From Sebastes aleutianus (lineage: Eukaryota; Chordata; Actinopteri; Perciformes; Sebastidae): a stretch of DNA of 64,000 nucleotides. This document shows, piece by piece, positions 50,051 through 60,165 of the stretch. The first letter of the stretch is position 1. Every line of letters starts with the position of its first letter. The translations under genes were made by a program, and so were the position numbers. The notes below the pieces were generated by a model. The model saw only the letters and a list, made by a program, of their open reading frames with translations. It was not told the DNA's origin and did no database searches. The stretch lies in NCBI GenBank assembly GCA_916700875.1, contig CAKAKS010000031.1, positions 19,871,380-19,935,379 on the forward strand, in the 5' to 3' direction.

Positions 50051-51731
50051 CCCTGCAGGGGCAGATTGAGCGGACCAGGTGGTACGGCTTGGCGCTGGCA
50101 TGCGGGGCACTCGGAGGGCGCTTCTATGTTTAGCCCTTACATGATGTTACATGTGCTGTTTTTTCTGGGCCTGCTGTCGGGTGTAGAGGGGGCAGAGCCG
50201 TGCCTCTAAGTGGTTCTAGCCCTTTACAATGGACACTTTAGACTTCTTTTATTAGATCTATAACATTAGTATTAGTCTGTACTTGAGTGTCACATTTACA
50301 CTGTGAAACGCCATACAGAAATATATCATTGACTTAATGAAAATACACAGTTTTGTTAATTTCAAGCTAATTCAATTTCATTTTCATTTACAACGAGACT
50401 TCACCTGACTTGAGATCTTGCTTGCCTTTCGGTGGTGTAACAGTTAAGGGGTCCCCTCTCAATACACTACACATGAGTCCAACACTCGAGGTCAAGTGTG
50501 AAGTCAATCGGTCAACGGTTTTCGAGAAAATCGAAGGACAGACAGACAGACTCCTTCCATTTTAGTTACATCAAGTGCAATAAGTCGTGGTTGTTTCCTC
50601 TGATAGTAATAAAAACAATGAAGGTAGGGACTACAGTTTGGTTTTCTCTGATCTATTGTCACTAAGCTGGCGATTTTACAAGAGGTCCACACTACCTCTC
50701 CTAAAAAGGTTAAGTGTTCTCACCAGGAGAATCTCAATGGACAACCATGACATGCGAGTCACACTAATCATAGAACAAGACTCTAAAACCGAGTACATGT
50801 CTGGACCGCGTACGGTCAGTCTGTGAATTTGTGGCTAAATTGTCCTACAAATAGTCAGTGGTCATGTCTGTAATGTTAAATTCAGCGGTACATGTCCACC
50901 AGGTCTGGCAAGGACACTAGGGGACGCGCTGCTCCATTCAACTGGCCGTTCAAGCGGTGACGTACCCTATCGTTGAACACACCTGATTGGTCAAAAATAC
51001 ACCAAAATCTACTTCTGAAAAGCGATAAAGAAGCGATGCCACTGCTGAATCTCGTTTCATTTTAGAAAACCAGATCTCCTAGTTCGACAGCTTGGTCCAA
51101 GTTTCATGAGTCGGACGGCCCTCTGCGGTTCAGCCAAAAAGTATAGAGCTAGAAGAGCTGAGTAACGTGTTATTTTCCCTTTGCTGAGATGCAGTTATAA
51201 ATGTTGGATTTTGATGACAGTTTGGATGTCCACTTCTCCACTTATTGCCTTTATATTGTACAGTATTACAAGTAACCTGCTGCTGCCTTCAGCTGCATAT
51301 GGTAGTAGCTCCTTGAGAGACTTCCTGTTGTCAAACACCCCGCTGTGCTGCCATGTCTGAGTGCTGCTGCCCGAAAGTTATGAGTTACATTTTTCCCTTG
51401 AAATGCATAGAAAAAGTATTTCTGACACATTTGTGTGAATGGACACCAAACTTTTCATTCTTTTCTGTCTTCTCTAGGAGTTTGTCTTCTTTTAGACGTT
51501 GTGCCGATAGAACCCGTTGAGACTAAGAATGCGATATTGGGCCATACAAGTAAACTCTCCCAACCAAGCCTGCACACACAGACCTCCTAGCTCTTATACA
51601 GGACCTATGGGAGTTTTAAATCAAGGATGTGCTTTTTCCCACTCCCCTCTCTCGCATCCCTCAAATTTTCTCACATCATTTTGGCTTCTTCTTTCACATT
51701 TCTCTCACTAGTCAATCTTTCCCCCCTCCCC

Positions 51732-51735
<4 letters not shown>

Positions 51736-51770
<35 letters not shown>
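51736..51770. repeat. (CT)n microsatellite
   Basis: About 17 uninterrupted CT units inside a wider polypyrimidine zone. Confidence 0.95.
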
Positions 51771-51773
<3 letters not shown>

Positions 51774-52119
51774 GAACCTTGAATCTAATCCTCTCTCCCC
51801 CTTTCTCTCTCCCCCTCTCTTCTCAGAGCCTTGAACACAACACATTTTCCGAGCCGGAGTTTTTAGCATTTCACCATCTCCCCACAGAACGCCTATTACT
51901 CAACCAAGTCAGCTCCACCGCGCTTTGATGTGTGTGAGACCTCACTGGTGGATAAGTGCTGGTGTTGGTGCGTGTGTGTGTGCATGCAGCGGTGGTGTGT
52001 GTGAGAGCTTTGCAGGCTTGTCATGGGCGGGTGATTGAGTCCAGACGTTGTGGGTTCCTCTCTTCACCGCCGTCCCCCCCTCCTCCCGCCCCCCCCTAGT
52101 TGTGGGTTCAGAGTGTGTT

Positions 52120-52138
52120 GGGCCCGGGGCGGGCGGGG
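52120..52138 (+). other. G-quadruplex-type motif
   Basis: GGGCCCGGGGCGGGCGGGG: four G-runs with loops of 3, 1 and 1 bases. The CCC in the first loop could compete by hairpin formation. Confidence 0.6.
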
Positions 52139-52333
52139 CCACGGCTCCCTGGGGTGCAGTAAAGTGATAGGGCAGCGCAGGGGGCTCTGGTCGGCCCTGG
52201 GGAGGGAGGTCAGGGGTCGGAGTCTCGGCCCTGCAGAGCGAGGATCGGTGCCGTGTTAGTCAAGCACGCTTCAGGTGGGGCCTTCCTGAAGAATTCACTG
52301 CTGCTGAGGCTGGATTGCATCTGTGTTTCTGTG

Positions 52334-52338
<5 letters not shown>

Positions 52339-52372
<34 letters not shown>
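52339..52372. repeat. (GT)n microsatellite
   Basis: About 17 uninterrupted GT units preceded by two CTGTGTTT-type words. Confidence 0.95.
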
Positions 52373-52375
<3 letters not shown>

Positions 52376-52578
52376 CGTGCGGGGGGTGCATTAGTCGTTC
52401 CTCTGTGAGTTAACGTATTCCTCCTCGTATTATTTTTCTGTAACAATTAAATTTGTTCCTTTTTTTCTCAAATGATATTTTCTGCGTTTGCACATCATCA
52501 GCCCGCGTCCACGGGGGTCTACGCAGACCGATAGGACACATGTGAACATGTCCACCTATACAGACAATGTAGTACAAA

Positions 52579-53574
52579 CTGTCAATCAATTAGAATATTT
52601 AATCACAATTAATTACATGATTGTCCATTGTTAGAGAATGAATCGCAAATTAATCACACATTTTTTATCTGTTAAAAATGTACTTTAAAGGCAGATTTGT
52701 TAAGTATTTAATACTCTTATCAACATGGTAGTGGACAAATATAATTGCTTTTTTTTACCGATCCAACTTTTTCAGTCCTGATATCAATAGCGATACCTGG
52801 GCTTTGGGTATCGGCTGATACAGAGTACTGATCCGATACCAGTGTTTCATTAATAAGCTGTATGCCTCACTGTGTGGAAGTGATTGGGATCATTGTTTTA
52901 TGTGTAAGGCAATATCAGACTCGACTTAAACATTGCTTTCCTAACTATGAAAAGAAAAAAAATTAACAAATAAATACATAGATATAAATTGACTGAATTA
53001 TTTATTATTAAAATAATAAATCGTACACCAACAACTTGGTAAAAAATCTTCTAAATTAACAGGAATTACAATTCTAGTATAAACTTTTTTAATGCAGCAA
53101 CAAATTGGTCAAAACTTCAACAGGATTTAAAATTCCAGTAATATATATCGTATATAAACATAGAATTAATTGAATTGAATAGATCGGCCTCAATGCCAGC
53201 TGTTTGAGTCAGTATCGGCCTGATATCCAATCCTGTATCGGTATTGGTGCATCCCTACTTACTTTATGCAAATGCATGTATATATTTATCATTAACAACA
53301 CTAAACAATGAAAAATATTGTCCAGAAACCCTCACAGGTACTGCATTTAGCATAAAAAATATGCTCAAATCATAACATGGCAAACTGCAGCCCAACAGGC
53401 AACAACAGCTGTCAATGTGTCAGTGTGCTGACTTGACTATGACTTGCCCCAAAATGCAACTGAGCCCGCTACAATTTAAGAATCGCAAGTTGCGTTAATG
53501 CATTAAAGAATTTAGTGGAGTTAAAACAAATTTGCGTTAACGCGTTATTATCGCTTTAACTTTGACAGCCCTAA
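52579..53574 (-). mobile_element. Family C copy C8, reverse, split by D2
   Basis: 52579-52756 carries the 3' end of family C (CTGTCAATCAATTAGAATAT, CTCTTATCAACATGGTAGTG). 53258-53574 resumes with CTTTATGCAAATGCATGTAT, AGAAACCCTCACAGGTACTG and ends CTTTGACAGCCCTAA. The element is continuous once D2 is removed. The middle block including the GGTACC core is deleted between ATGCAACT and GAGCCCGCTAC. Confidence 0.85.
52757..53257 (+). mobile_element. Non-autonomous transposon D2 inserted in C8
   Basis: It starts ACCGATCCAACTTTTTCAGT (the first few bases replaced by a T run) and ends TTGGTGCATCCCTA, the inverted family end. It aligns with D1 over TTTGGGTATCGGC, AATAAGCTGTATGCCTCACT and AATAATAAATCGTACACCA. 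Flanking GCTTTTTT and ACTTACTT could be an eroded 8-bp target duplication. Confidence 0.85.
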
Positions 53575-55889
53575 TATATATATTACAACTTTATAGATGC
53601 CATACAGCCAGCCAGGAACTTTTTGTAAATAAGCAAGAAGAGGGGGATGAGAAGGAAGACAAGAGAGCAGGGATCCAGTTTACAGGAAGACGATACTGAC
53701 GTGAATGAAGCATCAATCAGAGTTTTTTTTTTAGACTTTTCAAACTTCACCTTCCGTCCCTCAGCAGCTCCTAAGATGGACGACAGCGAGGTCAGCCCAT
53801 CACCTGGGCTCAGACACTGGCCAAACACTGGCTCTCAGGCTGAATAATGGGGCTGTCACTAACCCCTGACCTCAGCTCAGAGTCTAAAGTGTCAGATCGA
53901 TATCAGCCGAGCGAGCGCGTCGAGCAGCTCGTGTGACGGGAGGCGTCCTGGGATGTTCTGCCAGCCGCTCTCAGAGGTTACACCGACTCTGCAGGAGCGT
54001 CCACATGAAGTGAAATTAAAAAAAATCATTATCATTATCACTATATGTGTGAGAACAGAGATCTGTAACATCCTGCAGAATGTCCAGCAGGTGCTGATGG
54101 GACATATTTCAGTGGGGTTATTTTAACAGGAGCCGCTCTGGGCCTCCTGGAGTTATGTGGCATCGGGGGTGCTCGAGGTGTGTTTCATATGCGTGCCTGC
54201 ATGTACACACCTACAGGTATGGACGCTATGTGTTTGTCAAAAGCGCTGATTCTGTGGTTGGGAACATTGTGTTGTTGTAAACTGCCGTCGTGGCAACCTG
54301 AACGGCAGAGGGGGTTTATGACTCGCTCTGTCGGCCCCTTGGGGTTTTACACTGACTGAATGACGGAGCCCTGCCGTGTGTGTGTGTGTGTTGACTGACA
54401 CTAACCCCATGCTGCTGTTGCTGCTTTGACCTTTTTGACACCAGAATAGCGTTGTCAGTAATTAACCTGCCTCATCCATGTAAGACAGAAGGAGAATGTC
54501 TTGTCGCACTCCGTCAAAAAATCTTCATCTTAAAAGGGCCACGTCACTCAAATCAAGTAACTCGCGCTCTGATTGCCTGCTATGTTTTTGTGGAAATAGA
54601 CACAGTGGTCAGCTGACAATATTAGTTCAGTGGGAGTTAACGTCTCAGTGGTTTTATAGTCGTAAAGTAAGTGCAAGGACTCAAGGTTTTTTGCCCTTTT
54701 TTCCTTCTACTTTAGGTCAAGACTGTTATTTGTTATTTAAAATTAATGGAATTAAATTATAGTTCTTTCCAGGAAACTTGTTCAGAAACCAAAAACAAAA
54801 GCCTTACCTAGAGTGCTTGTGTTTAGACAACATTTAACATTTGGCTTCTTTTTTTTTAATGAAAAAAAAAAAAAGAATGCTCTTTAATATTTCTCGAAGT
54901 ATACGGTATTGAAAAAAAAACCTGTTTTGTCACTTTCCAGTTTTCTCACAGCGAAGGCAACAAAGACAACAAGGCCTAATTTGCAAGAGATTAGAATATA
55001 CATGAAGCTTTACATAAGACTCTCTGTCTGCGTGGAGTCTCTAAGCCTGGCACACAGCGCGGCTGCAGCTGCACTGAAGGACGAGTTAGCGATTGGCACA
55101 GTCAGGACCACCAGGATCCATAAACAAGACCGTCCGCTCTCATTCACCCTGCCTCTGTCTGCTTACACTCCCTCTCTCTCTCTCTCTCTCTCACTCCAGC
55201 CTCTGTTTTATTTTCTAACTATCCGAGGTGCCTTCCCACAAGCAGCAATGTGTTTTCAATCTGAGGTCAATTATTCACCTCCCCTGGTTGTGTTCCCAGC
55301 AGGAAAAAAACACAGAACCGTCTCTACTTTACGGGCTCCATTTTCCCCCTCATCTCTCTGCTGTCAGCGCCCAGTCGCACCGAGCCCCCTGGCAGACACA
55401 TTAAATACCTTCTATGTGTGTGTTTGGGAGTCCACGGACAGATGTGTGTATATAATTAGCCAACTAAGTAATAATGGCTCTAACTTCCCAGCGGCGGAAA
55501 AGCTATGAATGATGGGACAGGTAGAGGGAGGGTAGAGCGAGACCTCCCAACCCCGAGGGCAACGGGATGGACGGACCCCATCTGGTGACATCACGTCACA
55601 TGACCAGGGCCCCGTAAAGAGCTCCCCCTGGAGGCTCTAATCAGGAGCTGCAGATTTGCGATGGTGGTGCTCATGGGTTTGTGGAGGAGTGAACTGAGGG
55701 ACTGTAGCTGTAGTAGCAGCAGCAGCGTGAGGTCTGTGGTTTGCGCGCTCTCTTGTCTTTCAGTGCAGACATTAAGACAGGAGCTTCATGTGTTTCTGTG
55801 GGCTGAGAGCATCTCCTCTTCTCTCTCTTTGTGGAATAACCCTGGGAAGCTGCCCCGTGTCTGACCCAACTGTGTTCATAAGGAAAACA
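53575..55889. other. Unassigned intronic sequence
   Basis: A GT tract lies near 54375-54391, an A-run at 54861-54874, and a (CT)n tract at 55171-55192. The 199-residue frame at 54909-55508 spans the CT tract (poly-Ser/Leu) and has no family features. 55650-55760 holds AGCAGCAGCAGC. Confidence 0.45.
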
Positions 55890-56215
55890 ACGGGAGGGCT
55901 TTATCCTCTCCTCCTCCTCCTCCTTCCTTCTACTTTCCTCTGCCCTCTTGTTGTGTCTGCATTCTTCTTCTTCTGTCTCTTTTTTTGCTTCTTTTCTCAC
56001 TTCTCTCTGTTCTGTCCTATCTTCTTACCTCTTTCTCTGCTTTCTTCCTTTTTCCTCTCCTCCTCGCTTCTTTTTGTTCCTCTACTATTCTCTTTTCTTT
56101 CCTCTTCTACTCATTCCTCTGATCTCTTTTTTCTCCTCCTTTCCCTTGGTCCCCTCTTCTTCCCCATTCTACTCCCTTGTATTCTCTTTTTGCTCCTCTC
56201 CTTTTTCTACCGTTC
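55890..56215 (+). repeat. Polypyrimidine tract, about 325 bp
   Basis: The + strand is almost entirely C and T, as CTCCT, TTCTTC and CTTTT words without a strict period; purines are sparse singles. It makes the open frames here (Ser/Phe/Leu-rich forward, Glu/Lys/Arg-rich reverse) low-complexity artefacts. Confidence 0.85.
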
Positions 56216-56540
56216 ATGGACGTACTGTAGCTGTCATTGACCACACTTGTGGTCAAGTCCGCTGTAATTTTTCTGGGAAATTTGGGGTTTTCAGCAGAGC
56301 GTGCATGGGGGATTTTCATTCTACAGTTTTACCTAAATATTTTTGGCAATATTTTTGAGACTCAAAACATTTAAATGTGACGCACAACTTTGTCTCGTGC
56401 CTCATCTAGGTTGAGCAGGAGCTTTTTGTAAACAGATAAATATACCATTTATAAGAGAGACTATGTGGGAGTTTCATTTTTATTCATACCAGCAAAATAA
56501 AAAAAATACACAGAAATAACATTTTTCTACACCAGAATTT

Positions 56541-56630
56541 AAAGGGGACATATCACGCTCATTTTCAGGTTCATTCTTGTACTTTAGGTTTCTACCAGAA
56601 GTTTACACACTTTAACGTAAATGTTAATGT
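56541..56630 (+). mobile_element. Family G fragment
   Basis: AAAGGGGACATATCACGCTC and TTTTCAGGTTCATTCTTGTA match the reverse complement of the right end of G at 47.6 kb. It is joined directly to reversed family I. Confidence 0.65.
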
Positions 56631-56639
56631 CTGTCTGAA

Positions 56640-56880
56640 TGGAGTGCTACAGAAATGAGTCCTAAAACCCGGAAATGAGTTCTCATTTTAGCACTTCCAG
56701 TTCCCTCGTCTTGAAGTCAATGGGTTTTCTGAATGGGTTTTTAGTTAGATGTCTGAAATAAGGTCTGTGGTTAACACAAGCTTAAGAGACTTTACAGCCT
56801 CATTGTGTATACTCGCGTGACCGTGGTATAGTTCGTTTATAGCCTAACGTTATAGCTTTTTACTTCTGGCGATTGTATTC
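56640..56880 (-). mobile_element. Family I fragment I3, reverse orientation
   Basis: GAGTTCTCATTTTAGCACTT, TGGGTTTTTAGTTAGATGTC, TAAGGTCTGTGGTTAACACA and TATAGCCTAACGTTATAGCT are reverse complements of I1 words between about 19090 and 19400. Confidence 0.7.
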
Positions 56881-57590
56881 ACAATTCCTCTCTCCTTTCC
56901 TCTCCTCTACTTACTCCCACTCTCTCCCTCCCATTGCTCTCCTCTTTCCACTTTGTGCGTCCCTCTCCATACAGTACTGGCTCTGCCTATAGCTTACCTG
57001 TGCCAGGCCACAGAGTGACAATAACACAACAGAAGGGGATAAAGAAAGCAAACAAGCGGGGGAGCTCAGTTGAAAAGAGGGATTATCCATAGATGTGTGC
57101 TTTGTTAAGAGCTCCGGTTTCTGATTCATTGATAAGCCCCCTCCAACTGGCCGTGAGTAACTCAGCCAATCAGGGATCATTAATCCCCAAGACAAATGGA
57201 TTTAGGTGCTTTTATTTTGTTAATGGCTCATTATGACACATTTATAACTGACACAGAACTGCTGAACCGTGCTCCTGTTATTTCTGCTTCCTGCCATCAA
57301 AAGCCCCCCCGAACCCCTCGATCAGCCTTCAGTGCGTCCTGCTGCTCGGAACGGTGCCAAGAGGAAAGCACAACTGTTGAAATTGCCTCGATCAGCCCTG
57401 TGAAGGCTTAATGACTCACTAAATAGCCTGTAACAACAAAGCCATTTAGAAGAACAGATGAATAAATCTTGCTCGTAATGGAAATGAAGAAACTCTGATG
57501 CTTAAGATTGTGAATACTGCCGACGGTTTATAGCTCAGTAAATGAACGGAGGTTTCTCACGCTTCAGTTTAGCCCACGGTAGGGTGGGGT
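56881..57590. other. Unassigned, possible conserved non-coding element
   Basis: 57125-57250 packs CAGCCAATCAGG, GATCATTAATCC, GACAAATGG, CTTTTATTTTG and CTCATTATGAC in about 110 bp. These resemble CCAAT, Otx/homeodomain, SOX or E-box, and Hox words. Conservation cannot be judged from one sequence. Confidence 0.3.
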
Positions 57591-57780
57591 AAGAGTCTCA
57601 GAGTCTCAGGGTACAGATAAGGAAATGGTCGGGGTAGTACTTTCTGAAAGGGATGACCGTCGCTGATTGGTGAAACACACACACAGCACACAACAGTGGG
57701 CTGAAGGAACTTTTTACTTCCTTAAAAGTAGTTCAAGGGACTAAAAAGTCCCAGTAACTTTTGGTGGAAACACGGCTTTA
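57591..57780 (+). mobile_element. Family H fragment (3' part)
   Basis: GGGGTAGTACTTTCTGAAAG and GACCGTCGCTGATTGGTGAA match H1. The end GTGGAAACACGGCTTTA mirrors the family's CCCCTTTTCCAC start, so it retains the opposite terminus. Confidence 0.6.
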
Positions 57781-58369
57781 GTAGAGATCACAGTAGAGAT
57801 CAGCAAGGGAAAGTCTAGCTCTTCAAAAGAAGAAACCCGAAGACACTGAGAGATAAAAAGTCTTATTCGACCACATCTTGAGTCAGGCTGCGTGTTTATG
57901 GCTCCTGTGTCTTATCAATATATTTCATTCATTCCACTCAGAAACTTCCCCTACAGCCCCCATCTGGCAAACATCTGGATCATCTCGCTACTCCCACTGT
58001 GCATTTTATCGTCTTTTGTAACAAACACCTACGGCCCATATTTTAGATTTAGGTTGCACATATGTTTAGCCACATTTGACTCTCCTCAGAACTGCCATCC
58101 AAATCCCTTTCTGGTGAAGTGATCATAAATGGGGAGGAAAAAATAAATGTGCTCCCAAGGCACGAATGAGAAACTGATCGGCTAAACTACATTTGCAGGC
58201 AGACAGGGAAACACTGATTCTACACCGAGACACGTCGCCCTCGGCAACGTATTCTCATACAATGGTTCTTATGATATCTTACGAAAGGTCATTCCTCATT
58301 TTTTGTGCATTTTCCTACAAATTTCCAGTGTCAAGTTCCGCTCCGTCTTCACAGGAAACAGCTTTGTGA
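57781..58369. other. Unassigned intronic sequence
   Basis: No gene or repeat is recognised. Confidence 0.4.
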
Positions 58370-58600
58370 GGTTTAGGCAAGAAAACCACTTAATTAGGTT
58401 TAGGAAAGATCGTACTTAAGTTACGCCACACCAGAAGTGGTCACGTGACACCGGAAGTTGCATAACTTAGGTACGGAAGTTATGTGAAAAAAAAACAACT
58501 TAGTTAGGTTTAAGAAAAGACCGTGGTTTGGGTTAAAATAAAACCAGAAGTTGCGTAACTTAAATGTTGAAGTTACTTGACAAAACCTACTTAGTTAGTG
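58370..58600. repeat. Short tandem units with TTAGGTTTAGG words
   Basis: AAAACCACTTAATTAGGTTT near 58381, AAAACAACTTAGTTAGGTTT near 58492 and AAAACCTACTTAGTTAG near 58584 start successive units of about 110 and 90 bp. Inner GGAAGTTGCATAACTTA/AGAAGTTGCGTAACTTA recurs. Related words are at 45.6 and 32.6 kb. Confidence 0.65.
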
Positions 58601-58609
58601 GCCATATTT

Positions 58610-58960
58610 GGCCCAGACCATCTCTGAATGTGGTCTGAGCGATCGGATCTCAATGCATCTTGAGTGCGTTCACACTTGTACTTAGAGTTGTCCACTTGTG
58701 ATCGGATCACCCAGGACGCATGTTAATACCAGGACTGAAGGGGGCCTATTTCTTTGGAAGAAAGTAGTTTCATTTGGCTAGAACAACAAAATTATGACAA
58801 CCAAATCTCTGCTCTGAGGCGGAGAATGAAATCCAATCAGGAGTGGTCACTGGAGACTGATTCTGAGATGCATGTTGATGCCAGGAGTAAACGCTGTCCA
58901 CCATCTGGATGTATCTAAACACAAGTATCCAGGTCTGAACAGCGTTCATCATCACTTTCA
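58610..58960. repeat. Probable degraded dispersed repeat
   Basis: GATCGGATCTCAATGCATCT, GTGATCGGATCACCCAGGAC and GATGCATGTTGATGCCAGGA carry internal similarity (GCATGTTAATACCAGGA versus GCATGTTGATGCCAGGA, about 160 bp apart). I recall similar repeats in teleosts but cannot name it. Confidence 0.4.
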
Positions 58961-59614
58961 CAAACCTTTTCCCACCTCTCTCTCTCACAAAGGCTTTAGT
59001 TACAAACTCTTCATAATCCTGACTAATCTTAACTGTTGCTCTTGGGTCACGTTTGATTGACAGCCGCTGACACTCGCAGGGTTGAAGCTAACATTTGAGG
59101 CTTAGTAAAGACACGGGAGGACAAAGCAGGCTACCCCACGGTGCTTCTGGCTGAGGACATGATACTGTGGAGCCGGTTGACCCCTGGTAGTCATAATATC
59201 AGCAAGCAGCTCTGAAACCAGAGGCTAAGGGAGGCCATGCTGTGCCTGCCTGGAGCCACAGCGCTCAGCTGGTGCTGAAGGGGTGGGGGGGAAATAGTGG
59301 GAGAGAAAACAAGGGCTTTGGTTTCACGTTTGCTCAGACTATAATTAGACGGAGAAAAAGATTAGAATATGGCTGCTGATGCCCCGCTATCACGCGTACA
59401 CACATCCGCTCATTTGCGGGCAAACCCGGTAGGACGGCCACTAATCCTGCAGCGCATTTACAATCTGTGTAACGACAACATGATACCCCCAGCAGGCCGC
59501 GGCAAGCACACACCTCCCTTTATGCTACTCGCTCCTCCCGAAACCCCAACATGTGCGTGTCAGCGACAGCAGCTGCGACTCAATAACTCCCTCCCTGTCT
59601 CACCTGGCCTCAGA
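58961..59614. other. Unassigned intronic sequence
   Basis: No gene is recognised. The 137-residue frame at 59369-59782 runs into element O and has no domain. Confidence 0.4.
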
Positions 59615-60165
59615 TCAGTGTTGCCAGATCTCGCGAGAGAAACAAGCAATCAGATTTCTAGAAACAAGCCCAAAAGAAGCAACTCTCCCCCCAAAAAAAG
59701 CCCCAAACAAGTGACCTTACCTGCCTACCACAATATGAGAGAGAGAGCATGCATTTCATTGCATTTTTGCATCCATTTTTAGCTTGTAACTTTACCTTTT
59801 CCCTGTTATAAACTTAAAGTTGAACGTTTCATATAATTTTTGCATACATTTTAGCTTGTAACTTTACTTTTTACCGTTTATAAACTTAAATTTGAACATT
59901 TCATGTCATTTTTACATCAATTTTTAGCTTGTAATTTTACAAGATTATATCTAGATTTAGATCAGGGTTGTGTATGGATCCAGCAACAGGACGAACTAGA
60001 CATGTATAGAAAAGAGAAAAGGGAGCAAGCCCAAAAAAGCAACTACACTTTAGAAACAAGCCCAAAAAAACGCAACCTGCGACTATCAATATTTGGTAAA
60101 AGTGATTTTCTTTAAGGAAAACAAGCCCAAAGACGCTTATAATAAGCAGACTTGGCAACTCTGCC
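59615..60165. mobile_element. Element O with inverted ends and an inner three-unit tandem repeat
   Basis: The left AGTGTTGCCAGAT pairs with the right ACTTGGCAACTCT. GAAACAAGCCCAAAA recurs near 59661 and 60052, with variants at 60027 and 60118. 59757-59942 holds three units of about 60-70 bp with TTTTAGCTTGTAACTTTAC. Non-coding. Confidence 0.6.

Larger units (their letters stand above)
49527..52579. other. Unassigned sequence with CT and GT microsatellites and G-rich motifs
   Basis: Includes a (CT)n tract at 51736-51770 within a pyrimidine-rich zone 51640-51830, a (GT)n tract at 52339-52372, and GC-rich sequence at 52070-52260. 50430-51180 may hold degraded repeats (AGTCAATCGGTCAACGG, CACACCTGATTGGTCAAAAA). 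No gene. Confidence 0.45.

Noticed and set aside
52050..52260. CpG-island promoter
   Set aside because: GC-rich but short, no TATA, initiator or first exon seen; kept only as a G4 observation.
54909..55508. 199-codon open frame
   Set aside because: It starts in an A-run and includes a (CT)n tract giving Ser-Leu repeats; no domain, no splice context.
55671..56358. Glu/Lys/Arg-rich (minus) and Ser/Leu/Phe-rich (plus) frames resembling charged or membrane proteins
   Set aside because: They are translations of a polypyrimidine tract, so composition alone keeps the frames open.
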